Shown piece by piece: positions 24,535 through 35,575 of a stretch of 54,060 nt of DNA. How positions within the stretch are numbered: position 1 is the stretch's first letter; every line of letters begins with the position of its first letter. The stretch spans positions 1 to 54,060 of the forward strand of contig NZ_JAIQUM010000038.1 of assembly GCF_020075705.1 (NCBI RefSeq), in the 5' to 3' direction. The notes beneath the pieces are model-generated. The model searched no databases. It was not told the origin of the DNA and saw only the letters and a list, made by a program, of their open reading frames with translations. The translations under genes were made by a program, and so were the position numbers. The stretch is from Metabacillus rhizolycopersici (lineage in GTDB: Bacteria; Bacillota; Bacilli; Bacillales; Bacillaceae).

Positions 24535-25881
24535 ATGAATAAATGGAAACTTCGTTTGCAATCATTAACACCGGTACAATTAATCGTTTCTTATTACTTT
24601 TTAGCTGTGACAGTCTCTGTTATATTGTTGAGCTTGCCTGTGGCCCATAAGCCGGGGGTTAAGTGGACGTTTATTGATGGCTTGTTTACAGCAGTGAGTG
24701 CAGTTAGTGTGACAGGTCTTACTTCTATTTCTATTGCAGATACATTCAGTGTGCCTGGAATCTTTATTTTAGCTTTTGTTCTTCAATTTGGAGGGATAGG
24801 AGTGATGACCCTTGCTACATTTGTATGGCTTTTAACTGGGAAGAAAATTGGTTTGAGAGAGCGGCAATTGATTATGAGAGATCAAAACCAGACAAGCTTA
24901 TCTGGAGTCGTTCACATGATTAAACAAATAATCATATTGATTCTTCTGATTGAGTTATTAGGTGGAATAATATTAGGACTATACTTCCTAAATTATTATG
25001 ATACATGGCAGGAAGCATTTTTGAATGGCTTTTTTACATCTATTAGTGCAACGACTAACGGCGGATTTGATCTTACTGGACAATCATTGATTCCTTTTGC
25101 TGACGATTATTTTATCCAATTTATCGTCATGATCTTAATTATTCTCGGAGCAATCGGATTTCCAGTACTAATCGAAGTGAAAAATTTCTTATTTACGAAA
25201 AATAAAAAATACCGATTTTCCCTCTTTACAAAAATTACGACAATCACCTTTTTTTCATTAGTTATCGGTGGTGCAATCCTAATTGCAAGTATTGAATATT
25301 CTTATTTTTATAAAGGAATGGCATGGCACGAAACATTCTTTTATTCGCTGTTTCAATCGACAGCAACGAGAAGTGGTGGATATGCAACGATGGACGTTAG
25401 TCTGTATACAGAAACGACGATCATCATTATGTGTGCATTAATGTTTATCGGAGCTTCACCGAGTTCGGTAGGTGGAGGGATTCGAACAACAACTTTTGCA
25501 TTAAACCTTTTATTTCTTTTTCATTTTGCTAGGGGAAATAAATCAATTAAGATCTTTAAACGAGAGCTACATGAGGAAGATTTAATGAAGTCAGTGATGG
25601 TAACAATGATGGCAGTGATCATTTGTTTTTTTGCAGTCCTTATTTTATCGATTTCAGAACCATTTTCATTAATTGAAATCCTATTTGAAGTTTGTTCGGC
25701 ATTCGGAACGACCGGCCTTTCTATGGGGATTACTCCCCACCTAAGTATACTAGGAAAAGTTGTTATCATGATCAATATGTTTATTGGTAGAATAGGTATC
25801 CTTACGTTTCTTTATTTATTAGGTACAAAGGAACGAAAGGATAATTTCCATTATCCAAAGGAAAGAGTCATAATCGGATAA
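24535..25881 (+). CDS. ktrD: K+ uptake protein KtrD (TrkH/KtrB family)
   Basis: The 448-residue membrane protein is the translocating subunit of a Ktr potassium system, normally gated by a cytoplasmic KtrC or KtrA partner that is not in this window. The four selectivity-loop repeats are visible: AVSAVSVTGLTSIS, SISATTNGGFDLTG, FQSTATRSGGYATM and CSAFGTTGLSMGIT. Length matches KtrD (about 449). The symbol is based on position directly after htpX. The ribosome site (GGAATGAAAATGAA) is weak. Confidence 0.9.
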   Translation: MNKWKLRLQSLTPVQLIVSYYFLAVTVSVILLSLPVAHKPGVKWTFIDGLFTAVSAVSVTGLTSISIADTFSVPGIFILAFVLQFGGIGVMTLATFVWLLTGKKIGLRERQLIMRDQNQTSLSGVVHMIKQIIILILLIELLGGIILGLYFLNYYDTWQEAFLNGFFTSISATTNGGFDLTGQSLIPFADDYFIQFIVMILIILGAIGFPVLIEVKNFLFTKNKKYRFSLFTKITTITFFSLVIGGAILIASIEYSYFYKGMAWHETFFYSLFQSTATRSGGYATMDVSLYTETTIIIMCALMFIGASPSSVGGGIRTTTFALNLLFLFHFARGNKSIKIFKRELHEEDLMKSVMVTMMAVIICFFAVLILSISEPFSLIEILFEVCSAFGTTGLSMGITPHLSILGKVVIMINMFIGRIGILTFLYLLGTKERKDNFHYPKERVIIG

Positions 25882-25887
25882 ATGTCG

Positions 25888-25933
25888 AGGGTTGTTGTTT
25901 TTCTACTATTACGTAGAAAGCGACAACCCTTTT
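25888..25933 (+). terminator. Terminator after ktrD
   Basis: AGGGTTGT...TTCTAC pairs with GTAGAA...ACAACCCT, an interrupted stem, followed by TTTTA. Confidence 0.8.
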
Positions 25934-26011
25934 ATCTATATGCAAATATACGGTTAATTCAACTTCACTATGATATACTTTTTGGGACAATATGTAAGAG
26001 GAGGGATAGAA

Positions 26012-28027
26012 ATGAAAAAGATTGTTATGCTCGTATTATTCATACTTTCGATGTTGGTTCTAAGCGCTTGTTCAGAAAAGCCGACAGCAAGTGACCGTTT
26101 TTCTCAATACATAGATTTATGGAATGATCAAAAGTTCTCAGAAATGTATGAAATGCTGACAACAAGTACGAAGGAAACTATATCAAAAGAGGATTTTATT
26201 AGTCGCTATACGGATATTTATGATGGGATTTCAGCAAAAGACGTTAACGTAACATTTGAGAAACCAACGGAGGAAGAGCAGAAGGGTGAAACAGAAGTAA
26301 TTGTTTACCCATTTTCATTAACAATGGATACTCTCGCTGGGGAGATTTCATTCGAGCATGATGTTCGATTAACAAAAGAAGAAAGAGAGGATGGCGAAAA
26401 CTGGTTTATTACCTGGTTACCGGCGATGATTTTTCCGCAACTTGAAGATGGGGAAGAAGTGAAAATTTCTAGTCAACCACCAGCTAGAGGACAGATCTTT
26501 GACCAAAATCAAAATGGACTTGCAGTAAATGGTGTAGCACATGAAATTGGGATTGTACCAGGAAACCTTCCTGAAAATCATGATGAGGTATTAACAGAAC
26601 TTGCAGCATTACTCGAATTAGATCGTGCGGAAATTGATGCGAAAATAAATCAATCGTGGGTACGACCAGAAGACTTTGTCCCAATTAAAAAGATCGATTC
26701 AACTAATACAAAGCTTTTAGAGCAGCTTGTCGCGCTTCCATCTGTATTAAAAAGGGATTCAGCATCAAGAGTCTATCCATTAGGTGAATCAGCAGCACAT
26801 TTAACTGGTTACATTGGCAGCATCACAGCTGAGGAGTTTGAAAAATTAAAGGATAAAGGCTACAGCAGTAGTTCAATCGTTGGTAAAGCTGGACTTGAAG
26901 AAGTTTATGAAGATCGTCTAAAAGGAGAAACCGGTTATAAAATCTATGTGGGTGGAACCGATAAGATAATTGCTGAGAAAGAGCCAGTTAACGGCGAGGA
27001 TATTAGGATTACGATTAATAGTGAACTTCAGAAGTCACTATATGAGCAGTTAAACGGTGAACCTGGAACAGCGGTAGCATTACACCCAATCACAGGTGAG
27101 ACACTAGCGATGGTAAGTAGTCCATCCTATAATCCAAATGAATTTATATATGGGATGTCAAAGGAGAAATATAGCTCATTAGCAGATAACCCATTAAAAC
27201 CGTTAATGGCAAGATTCAATAAAACGTATGCACCAGGATCTTCAATAAAACCAATAACTGCTACGATTGGATTGGAATCAGGAAAACTCCAACCGAACGA
27301 TGAGAAGGTTATTAAAGGGAAATCATGGCAGCAAGATAGTAGCTGGGGAAAATACTTTATTACCCGTGTTTCAACTAAAATTGAACATGTGAATTTGGAA
27401 AATGCGCTCATTTATTCTGATAATATTTATTTCGCCCAATTAGCATTAGAGATTGGAGCAGAGACATTTTCAAATGGACTTAAGAAATTTGGATTTGAGG
27501 AAGAAATTGATTTCCCATTCCCAATTAATAAGTCCACAATTGCGACTAATGGACTTACAAATGAGCAGCTGCTAGCGGATTCAGGCTATGGCCAAGGTCA
27601 GCTCCAAATGAGTCCGTTCCATTTTGCAGCCACATACACAACGTTCGTGAATAATGGAAATATGATAAAACCTTATTTAGAAAAACAAACTGAGGAGAAA
27701 GCAACTATTTGGAAGGAACAAATTGTCACCTCTGACCATGCTCAGCTCCTTTTACAGGATTTAGAACAGGTTGTTCAAAATCCGAATGGTACAGCCTATG
27801 AGCCGCAAGTTGAAGGACAGAAATTAGCAGGGAAAACAGGTACAGCAGAGCTGAAACAGTCACAAGAAGATAAAGAAGGCAAAGAAAATGGCTGGTTTGT
27901 AGCGGTGAATACTAATGATCCAAAGCTACTAATAGCAATGATGGTTGAGGATGTAAAAGGAAAAGGTGGAAGCCACCATGTAGTACCGAAAGTGAAGCAA
28001 GTATTTAAAGAGTTTACCTCGAATTAA
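26012..28027 (+). CDS. pbpC: Class B penicillin-binding protein 3 (PbpC type, MecA-like N-domain)
   Basis: The 671-residue lipoprotein transpeptidase crosslinks peptidoglycan at the outer face of the membrane. A signal peptide ends LVLSAC (lipidated Cys20). An NTF2-like MecA N-terminal domain (about 25-145) follows, then the PBP dimerisation domain (about 155-325) and the transpeptidase domain with S410-x-x-K413, S469-D-N471 and K608-T-G610. This domain order and length match B. subtilis PbpC (668), whose relatives have low beta-lactam affinity. The ATG at 26012 follows GAGGAGGG. Monocistronic. Confidence 0.94.
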   Translation: MKKIVMLVLFILSMLVLSACSEKPTASDRFSQYIDLWNDQKFSEMYEMLTTSTKETISKEDFISRYTDIYDGISAKDVNVTFEKPTEEEQKGETEVIVYPFSLTMDTLAGEISFEHDVRLTKEEREDGENWFITWLPAMIFPQLEDGEEVKISSQPPARGQIFDQNQNGLAVNGVAHEIGIVPGNLPENHDEVLTELAALLELDRAEIDAKINQSWVRPEDFVPIKKIDSTNTKLLEQLVALPSVLKRDSASRVYPLGESAAHLTGYIGSITAEEFEKLKDKGYSSSSIVGKAGLEEVYEDRLKGETGYKIYVGGTDKIIAEKEPVNGEDIRITINSELQKSLYEQLNGEPGTAVALHPITGETLAMVSSPSYNPNEFIYGMSKEKYSSLADNPLKPLMARFNKTYAPGSSIKPITATIGLESGKLQPNDEKVIKGKSWQQDSSWGKYFITRVSTKIEHVNLENALIYSDNIYFAQLALEIGAETFSNGLKKFGFEEEIDFPFPINKSTIATNGLTNEQLLADSGYGQGQLQMSPFHFAATYTTFVNNGNMIKPYLEKQTEEKATIWKEQIVTSDHAQLLLQDLEQVVQNPNGTAYEPQVEGQKLAGKTGTAELKQSQEDKEGKENGWFVAVNTNDPKLLIAMMVEDVKGKGGSHHVVPKVKQVFKEFTSN

Positions 28028-28033
28028 AGAAGT

Positions 28034-28070
28034 AAAGGGCTGGCAAATGAGTTTTGTCAGCCTTTTATTT
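28034..28070 (+). terminator. Terminator after pbpC
   Basis: AAAGGGCTGGCAAA pairs with TTTTGTCAGCCTTTT, followed by ATTTTTG. Confidence 0.8.
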
Positions 28071-28106
28071 TTGTATCAGAATTTATAAGTTTAGGCTTCG
28101 AGAATT

Positions 28107-28230
28107 GTCCAGCGCAAGCGTCCGGCCCCCCTTGGGTCTAAGCCACTCAGGAATTGAAGGCAAAGAACACCTTCTATTCCTGAGCGTCTTATTTACCCGA
28201 GGCTGAACAAGGCGCTTGCGCTTTTCTTAG
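28107..28230 (+). repeat. Family-1 interspersed palindromic repeat, copy 3
   Basis: The core AAGCCACTCAGGAATTGAAGG...ACACCTTCTATTCCTGAG is identical to that of copy 1 at 2670-2812. The outer arms are GTCCAGCGCAAGCGTCCGGC and GGCTGAACAAGGCGCTTGCG, ending CTTTTCTTAG. Confidence 0.85.
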
Positions 28231-28290
28231 TATTCCCGCACATAAATTGATTATGAAAGTGAAAAAGTAAAGGAGAAGAGAGGTGAGATT

Positions 28291-28428
28291 GTGGAAAAAC
28301 ATCGGGATTTTCCAGTTGCAAATTTAACCGAAACACAAATAGATGCACTTCTTCAAATGGAGTCTAAGCTACGTCAAGAAACAGGAGAGGAAATCGTCCT
28401 TATCGCTTATGAACATCAAGCAGATTAA
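28291..28428 (+). CDS. Very small protein (45 aa), unrecognised
   Basis: GTG start at 28291 with GAGAGGTGAG upstream. The protein reads MEKHRDFPVANLTETQIDAL and ends GEEIVLIAYEHQAD: a helix followed by a strand, acidic and soluble. The ribosome site, composition and head-to-tail order with two more small genes suggest it is real. No function is known to me. Confidence 0.6.
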   Translation: MEKHRDFPVANLTETQIDALLQMESKLRQETGEEIVLIAYEHQAD

Positions 28429-28514
28429 CTTTTCCTTATACTACCTATGATAGGGAACTGAGAATTAGGTAAAAGTATTTATGTATCATCGAAAATAAAT
28501 TCGAGGTGATTTTA

Positions 28515-28667
28515 ATGAAAAGAAAAGCGACACGAAATCAAGCAATAAAAAATAATTTCACACCAACTGAAAGCCTTCCTGATGCTGAATTTGCTGAAAT
28601 AAATGATGATCATGATCCGATGAAGGGCGCTAACCGTAATTCGAAAAAAGGGAAACAAGGGAAGTAA
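28515..28667 (+). CDS. Very small basic/acidic protein (50 aa), spore-protein-like composition
   Basis: An ATG at 28515 follows GAGGTGAT. The protein starts MKRKATRNQAIKNN, has an acidic middle (EFAEINDDHD) and a basic Lys/Gly tail. It lacks hydrophobic segments. The composition recalls minor small acid-soluble spore proteins, but it matches none I remember. Confidence 0.55.
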   Translation: MKRKATRNQAIKNNFTPTESLPDAEFAEINDDHDPMKGANRNSKKGKQGK

Positions 28668-28672
28668 TCACT

Positions 28673-28849
28673 ATGACAAAAAAACATATAAAGAGCAAAA
28701 ATCTAGAAAATCATAAAAAACCGACACATAAAAATCTTCTAAAAGAAGAATTTGGGCAAGAGCTCGGAGATATGAATGCTGCGCAAATTTATGGAGTACT
28801 CGAAGGGAATAAGAATAAAGGGAATAAAGAAGGGAAAAACCGAAAGTAA
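28673..28849 (+). CDS. Very small basic protein (58 aa)
   Basis: The ATG at 28673 lies 5 bases after the previous stop, with GGGAAG inside the end of that gene as ribosome site, so the two are probably coupled. The protein is Lys/Asn-rich with a central LLKEEFGQELGDMNAAQIYG helix. It shares the Lys-Gly-Asn tail style of its neighbour. The function is unknown. Confidence 0.55.
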   Translation: MTKKHIKSKNLENHKKPTHKNLLKEEFGQELGDMNAAQIYGVLEGNKNKGNKEGKNRK

Positions 28850-28940
28850 TTCTAAGTTTGGCTTTGTCCATCGCCCGTTTTGGTTTGTAAGTTAACTGGC
28901 AGTAAACCATGGCCACTAAGAGTTTTGATTTCGCTATACA

Positions 28941-28973
28941 AAAAAAGTGAGAGTAGATGATCTCTCACTTTTT
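28941..28973. terminator. Bidirectional terminator
   Basis: AAAAAGTGAGAG-tagatga-TCTCTCACTTTTT forms a stem with A- and T-runs. It lies between the small-gene cluster and the convergent radical SAM gene. Confidence 0.9.
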
Positions 28974-30738
28974 AACTTACTTTTGAGTCAAGCTCATTAG
29001 ACACTGCTGAGTAAACAGATGTTGCTGATTGAATCGGATCATAGTGGACGAGAACAATTGAATCCTCTTCAATCATTTTTCCAGTTTGTAAATAATGGTT
29101 TACATTAAAAGGTATTGTTTCAAGAACGGTATGTTTAAATAAATCTTTTTCTGATAATTGTTTACTTGCAAATTCCTTGCCTAAGATGAGCGGGTTATCT
29201 AGGATCGAACGGTAAATTTTACTTCTTTCCTGTTTTGTTAATGCATCGTTCCACCAAGGTTTACGAGGTTTATATTTTTGATTACGTAAATAGTCGTATC
29301 TCATCAATCCACTTACAATGTCTAAATCATCATTTTTAGCATTCTCAAGGAAGTCATGAAGGTGTTTGTACAGGTCTTCTAATTGATGACCAATTCTTGT
29401 CCAACCTTTTTCGTCCCAAAACGTTCCAAACTCTTGGAAGAAATCGAATGGGGATGAAAAAACGTTTGAAACTAAATATTCAATTGTCTCATCCATCCGA
29501 TGATCATTCCAATACTTTTCTAAAACATCCTCCACCTGCTTGATGCTAATGATATCTTCAAATGAGAGAACATTGTTCTTTAATATTTCATAAGGGGAAT
29601 GATCCATATATACATAATCATGGTCAGCAGCACGAAGGCGAAGACCAGTACCTCGCAACATTTTTAGGAAACCTAGTTGTAGTTCCTCAGGTCGTAATTT
29701 AAACACATCATTAAAGGTTTTCTTGAAGGAATTGTAATCTTCCTCTGGTAGCCCAGCAATTAAATCCAAATGCTGATCTATTTTTTGCCCTTCTTTTACC
29801 ATTGTCACAGTTCTTGTCAGCTTATTAAAGTTTTGCCTTCTCATCACTAGCTCATTTGTCTGATCATTTGTTGACTGTACACCGATTTCAAAACGGAATA
29901 AGCCCTTTGGCGCGTTGTCATTCAAAAATTGAATTACCTCAGGTCTCATAATATCCGCCGTTATTTCAAATTGGAAGACTGTTCCTGGCTTGTGTTCGTC
30001 AATTAGAAATTGGAACATTTCCATTGCATAGCTGCGACTAATATTAAACGTACGGTCAACGAATTTAATCGTTTTTGCACCATTGTTCATCAAATAGCGA
30101 ATATCATCTTTTATTTTTTCACGATCAAAGTATCTAACACCCACTTCGATAGATGATAAACAAAACTGGCAACTAAACGGACAGCCACGACTTGTTTCGA
30201 TATACGTAACACGCTTCGAGAGCTGTGATATATCTTCTTCAAAACGATAAGGAGATGGTAACTCCTTTAAATCGACTTTGTTTCGTTGAGGCTTAAATTG
30301 GACCGAGTTGTTTTCACGAAAAGCAATTCCACTTACGTTTGTGAAGTTTCGTTCACCATGTAACTCATCTAATAATTGCTTAAACGACTGTTCACCTTCA
30401 CCCATAATGATACAATCAACTTCTGGAATCCTTTCCATCCACTCTTTTGTATCATAGGTTACTTCTGGTCCACCTAGTACAATAAACAACGATGGGTTAA
30501 TTTTTTTCATCATTTTAATGACTTTAATCGTTTCTTCAATGTTCCAAATATAACAACTAAACCCGAGGATTTCAGGTTTTTTCCTATGCAGGTCTGTCAC
30601 GATGTTCATCGACGGATCTTTAATTGTATATTCGGCAAGTTCAACTTCGTATTCGGGCTCTGCATATGCTTTTAAATAACGAATTGATAAGCTTGTATGA
30701 ATGTATTTAGCATTTAATGTTGATAAAACAATTTTCAT
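28972..30738 (-). CDS. B12-binding-domain radical SAM protein
   Basis: The 588-residue enzyme has a cobalamin-binding Rossmann-like N-terminus (1-140; GFSCYIWNIEETIKVIKMMK, then LGGPEVTYD and MGEGEQSFKQLLDEL), a radical SAM core with the [4Fe-4S] motif C186-x3-C190-x2-C193 (GCPFSCQFC), and a DUF4080-type C-terminal domain (about 380-585). It should generate a 5'-deoxyadenosyl radical, but its substrate is unknown. The canonical His of a base-on B12 motif is not evident, so cobalamin binding is by family, not shown. The gene is apparently monocistronic. Confidence 0.88.
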   Translation of the reverse strand: MKIVLSTLNAKYIHTSLSIRYLKAYAEPEYEVELAEYTIKDPSMNIVTDLHRKKPEILGFSCYIWNIEETIKVIKMMKKINPSLFIVLGGPEVTYDTKEWMERIPEVDCIIMGEGEQSFKQLLDELHGERNFTNVSGIAFRENNSVQFKPQRNKVDLKELPSPYRFEEDISQLSKRVTYIETSRGCPFSCQFCLSSIEVGVRYFDREKIKDDIRYLMNNGAKTIKFVDRTFNISRSYAMEMFQFLIDEHKPGTVFQFEITADIMRPEVIQFLNDNAPKGLFRFEIGVQSTNDQTNELVMRRQNFNKLTRTVTMVKEGQKIDQHLDLIAGLPEEDYNSFKKTFNDVFKLRPEELQLGFLKMLRGTGLRLRAADHDYVYMDHSPYEILKNNVLSFEDIISIKQVEDVLEKYWNDHRMDETIEYLVSNVFSSPFDFFQEFGTFWDEKGWTRIGHQLEDLYKHLHDFLENAKNDDLDIVSGLMRYDYLRNQKYKPRKPWWNDALTKQERSKIYRSILDNPLILGKEFASKQLSEKDLFKHTVLETIPFNVNHYLQTGKMIEEDSIVLVHYDPIQSATSVYSAVSNELDSKVS

Positions 30739-30900
30739 TTATAAAAACACCACTTTTAACAAAATTTTGTAAATGCCTATGCATGAATTGCATGCGATCA
30801 ATTTCTAATTGTATCATAATTTTTCAGAAAAACGTACTTGTGTTACTGGTCTCTTACCCATAGTATGGAAAACTTTGAAGAGGTACATTCAACAGACATA

Positions 30901-30935
30901 AAAAAAGAAGAGTGATTATCTCACACTCTTCTCAG
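30901..30935 (-). terminator. Terminator overlapping the acyltransferase stop codon
   Basis: On the minus strand AGAAGAGTG-tgagataat-CACTCTTCT is followed by six T residues. The TAA stop lies in the loop. Confidence 0.85.
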
Positions 30936-31932
30936 TAAAGTTCCTTATATAATATCTGAAAGTAGATGCTTGTAGTTCAATAAATGGTTGCGTAACTGCT
31001 TTTACGAAGTTCGTTGATAGGGTCGATGTTAAAAGGATAGATAATACGATCATGAATGTAAGGCTTTGATAATCCTTCATCCAATCTAATAGCTCACTAT
31101 TCCTTATATATTGAATAATAAACCCGTGTAGTAAATAAACGTAAAAGGTTCGTGTGCCCCATTCCGTATAAAATGAATAGTTTCTCGGAATTAAGGATAA
31201 AAAACTAATCGATGTAATAATTGTTAAACTATAAAACCCGAGTCGAGTGATGGCACTCATGATGGAAGGTTCACCAAAATGGGAATAGGATTTAGAACCG
31301 AAAAGCCATTCATAGTCAAACTCGAGATAGAAGTACGAAATAAATGTGACGATTAATAAAAAGATTGAAATCCCTCTTACAGGCGCCTTTGTAAATATGA
31401 CAAAATGCTCCTTTTTTAAATAATAGCCTATTAAAAACAACGGGAAAAAGACAAATGTTCTAGATAGGCTTAAATAATTACTGATGAAATCAATATAACC
31501 AACCGTTAAGCCGACTGAAAACGCCAGAAATAGTGCCCATCTAGTTGGAAGCTTTGTGACAACAAAAAGAAGTACGTTCCAGCAAAATAAGCTAACTAAA
31601 AACCATAGTGACCAATGTGGGTCCAGAGGATTAAGGACCATTGAACTTTGATTCTCAATGAAAAAATAATAAACAGAGTAAATTCCTTGGAAAATAAGAT
31701 ATGGTAGTATTAATTTTTTTGCTATTTTCAACACATACCCTTTTTTTCTAAAGCTTTTCGCAAAATATCCAGAGATTAGAATAAAAGCAGGCATATGAAA
31801 TGTATAAAGGAATTTATATATATTCATAAAGATTTGACTGTCGTCGATAAATGATCGGATGATATGACCGAAGACAACTAACAAAATTAAAAAGACTTTA
31901 GCATTATCAAAATAACTATCACGGTTATTCAT
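30916..31932 (-). CDS. Acyltransferase family 3 membrane protein (YkrP-like)
   Basis: The 338-residue polytopic protein has about 10 helices and opens with the family motif YFDNAKVFLILLVVFGHI, then FHMPAFILISGYF. Acyltransferase-3 proteins move acyl groups onto envelope sugars or polymers. In B. subtilis the related ykrP lies next to the methionine salvage region, as here. The acceptor is unknown. AAAGGTGAG precedes the ATG. Confidence 0.85.
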   Translation of the reverse strand: MNNRDSYFDNAKVFLILLVVFGHIIRSFIDDSQIFMNIYKFLYTFHMPAFILISGYFAKSFRKKGYVLKIAKKLILPYLIFQGIYSVYYFFIENQSSMVLNPLDPHWSLWFLVSLFCWNVLLFVVTKLPTRWALFLAFSVGLTVGYIDFISNYLSLSRTFVFFPLFLIGYYLKKEHFVIFTKAPVRGISIFLLIVTFISYFYLEFDYEWLFGSKSYSHFGEPSIMSAITRLGFYSLTIITSISFLSLIPRNYSFYTEWGTRTFYVYLLHGFIIQYIRNSELLDWMKDYQSLTFMIVLSILLTSTLSTNFVKAVTQPFIELQASTFRYYIRNFTEKSVR

Positions 31933-32441
31933 GTTCTCACCTTTTTTCTAGAAAAGTATTAACCTAGTAAAACCCATTATTAACTGGCAATAAAACCTCT
32001 ACATTAAGATTATAGAGAAGCAATGAGGTTAGGTTGGAGTAAGAACCCCACTGTCGGAGGTCTCACTTTATCAGTTACTATAAACTATCTTACGCACAAA
32101 TCAATCATTTTATAAGGTTTGTTACGGAAGTGTAATCCGATTGTAAGATTTGCTATGAATCATTCTCTATATTCCAACATCTATAATAGTTTTTTTATAG
32201 AGAAAATCAAACTAATTTTTTTCCCAATTTGTAAATGGAATAGGGGGGATAATTGAACTTGTAGAATGATTGAGTCGTTCGGACTGGTCAAAAGGGTGTA
32301 GAAAAACAAAATCATTTCAATGGAAGCAATTGTCGTAGAGCTCAAAAAATAGGTAGGAGCACTTGTCACAAACATAGCCATCCAACATATTATTTGAGTA
32401 AGGGAAAAAAGTTGTGCTAGGTAAAGAAAGGGGCAAGTTAT
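31933..32441. other. Region upstream of the acyltransferase, repeat copy but no clear gene
   Basis: A family-2 repeat occupies 31971-32072. A 66-codon minus-strand frame at 32181-32381 has no ribosome site and a low-quality composition. Nothing corresponding to kinE or ogt, which lie here in B. subtilis, is present. Confidence 0.45.
31971..32072 (+). repeat. Family-2 interspersed repeat, copy
   Basis: CCCATTATTAACTGGCAATAA at the left and GGAGGTCTCACTTTATC at the right match the ends of the copies at 40691-40830 and 52105-52212. The middle contains AAGAACCCCACTG. Confidence 0.65.
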
Positions 32442-32555
32442 ATGTTAAAGCAAAGACGAACGAAAAAAGTGTATTTCTATGTTTCATTATTCTCAAAGCT
32501 CAATATCATCAGTGAAGAGGAAAAGAACAGCTTGTTAGGGAAATTGAACGAGTAG
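32442..32555 (+). CDS. Very small protein (37 aa)
   Basis: AAGAAAGGGG lies 7-8 bases before the ATG. The peptide MLKQRRTKKVYFYVSLFSKL continues NIISEEEKNSLLGKLNE: a basic head and an amphipathic helix. A strong terminator follows at 32593. No family is recognised. Confidence 0.45.
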   Translation: MLKQRRTKKVYFYVSLFSKLNIISEEEKNSLLGKLNE

Positions 32556-32592
32556 TGGGGACATTGATTGTTAGAATCGGAACCATTAATCT

Positions 32593-32637
32593 AAAAACCC
32601 CTTAGTTCAATTGAAAAATTGAACTAAGGGGTTTTTA
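32593..32637. terminator. Bidirectional terminator at the end of mtnKA
   Basis: AAAAACCCCTTAGTTCAATT and its complement form a nearly 20-bp perfect stem with a 4-5-base loop, flanked by A- and T-runs. Confidence 0.92.
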
Positions 32638-32652
32638 AGTGGTAATGAATCG

Positions 32653-33705
32653 TCAGACAGGAAATAAAGTAGAAATTGCTTCCTTGTAATTACCAGATAA
32701 AATTCCTTTTTCCGTAATAATTCCAGCGATTAATTCGCTAGGTGTAATGTCAAATGCAGGATTAAATACCTTTACACCTTCAGGAGCAACGCGAACTCCG
32801 TTAAGCTCTGTTACTTCTTCTGGATTTCGTTCTTCAATTGGAATTTCATTTCCATTCGATACAGTAGGATCAAACGTTGACAATGGTGCTGCAACATAGA
32901 AAGGAATATGAAAAGCAGATGCTAATAAAGCTAAATTATAAGTTCCGATTTTGTTTGCTGTATCACCATTTGCAGCAATACGATCAGCGCCGACAATGAT
33001 AGCTGAGATATTTTTTGATTTAATGGTGTGTGCTGCCATGTTATCAGTAATTAAGGTAACATCCACGCCAGCCTGCATAAGCTCCCAGGTTGTTAAGCGG
33101 GCACCTTGAAGAACTGGACGTGTTTCACATGCATAAACGCTGATATTAATGTCTTTTTCTTTCGCTAAATAAAATGGTGCTAATGCTGTTCCGTATTTTG
33201 CAGTTGCAATAGAACCGGCATTACAAATTGTCATAACGCGATCACCATTTTTAAAAACAGATAGCGCATGTTCTCCGATTAATCGACAAACTTCTTCGTC
33301 TTCAACTTGAATTTGGATAGCTTCATGTAAAATGGTTGTTTTCGCCTCATTAATTGATTGAACGTTTGAAATACTACGAATTAATCGGTCGAGTGCCCAA
33401 ACTAAATTAATCGCTGTTGGCCTTGAGCTTGCTAAATAATCCCGCTTTTCCTTTATGCTTCTTTGAAATTCAGCTACGGTAGTAGATGAATCTTTGTGAG
33501 CAGCTATTACTAAACCGAATGCTGCTGCAATTCCAATCGCCGGAGCCCCCCTTACTTTCAAGGTTTGAATAGCCTCCCAAACGTCTTCTACTGATTTTAA
33601 CTCAATGTATTCTGTTACATGTGGAAGTTTTTGTTGATTCAATAATGAAATAAAATCATCTTTCCAAATAACAGAACGAGGAATTGTAAAGTTTGTTGTC
33701 GTCAT
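32653..33705 (-). CDS. mtnA: Methylthioribose-1-phosphate isomerase MtnA
   Basis: The 350-residue cytosolic enzyme converts methylthioribose-1-phosphate to methylthioribulose-1-phosphate, the second step of salvage after MtnK. Motifs of the eIF2B-like family are visible: [15 protein letters not shown] (52-66), [18 protein letters not shown] with the catalytic Cys, and [20 protein letters not shown] with the catalytic Asp. Length is typical. AAAGGAGATAT precedes the ATG. It lies 241 bp downstream of mtnK on the same strand, probably in the same SAM-controlled transcript. Confidence 0.96.
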   Translation of the reverse strand: MTTTNFTIPRSVIWKDDFISLLNQQKLPHVTEYIELKSVEDVWEAIQTLKVRGAPAIGIAAAFGLVIAAHKDSSTTVAEFQRSIKEKRDYLASSRPTAINLVWALDRLIRSISNVQSINEAKTTILHEAIQIQVEDEEVCRLIGEHALSVFKNGDRVMTICNAGSIATAKYGTALAPFYLAKEKDINISVYACETRPVLQGARLTTWELMQAGVDVTLITDNMAAHTIKSKNISAIIVGADRIAANGDTANKIGTYNLALLASAFHIPFYVAAPLSTFDPTVSNGNEIPIEERNPEEVTELNGVRVAPEGVKVFNPAFDITPSELIAGIITEKGILSGNYKEAISTLFPV

Positions 33706-33931
33706 GATGTTATATCTCCTTTGCCTACTTTAGTCGATTAACTATTAGAAGTTAACTAGATTATGCTGAATGATTGTGTTGTAATATGGTGCCACGGATT
33801 AAGAATATCCGCTAAATAGTGACGTCAAGCTAAGTGAATTAAAATCCACATTTAGGCTAGCAAAATAGTGAATTTGCCAAAAAATAAGCTAAACCACATG
33901 TACTTAGATTTATCCTAGTAATACCTTTACT

Positions 33932-35407
<1,476 letters not shown>

Positions 35408-35575
35408 TTATGAAATTAATCGTTGATATATTAAGTATGTTCAGAAAAGTAGAACACTTGATTAGAATGGTATCAATTATTAATTGGATTTGTCAACAAT
35501 TAATAAAAAAAACTTAGATTTTATTTTTGAAGTAGGTTTGTGTCTAATTCGAGCTTTGCGAGTCGCTTCAATGTT

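Noticed and set aside
32181..32381. 66-codon minus-strand frame
   Set aside because: No ribosome site, no family resemblance, low-complexity composition in AT-rich DNA.
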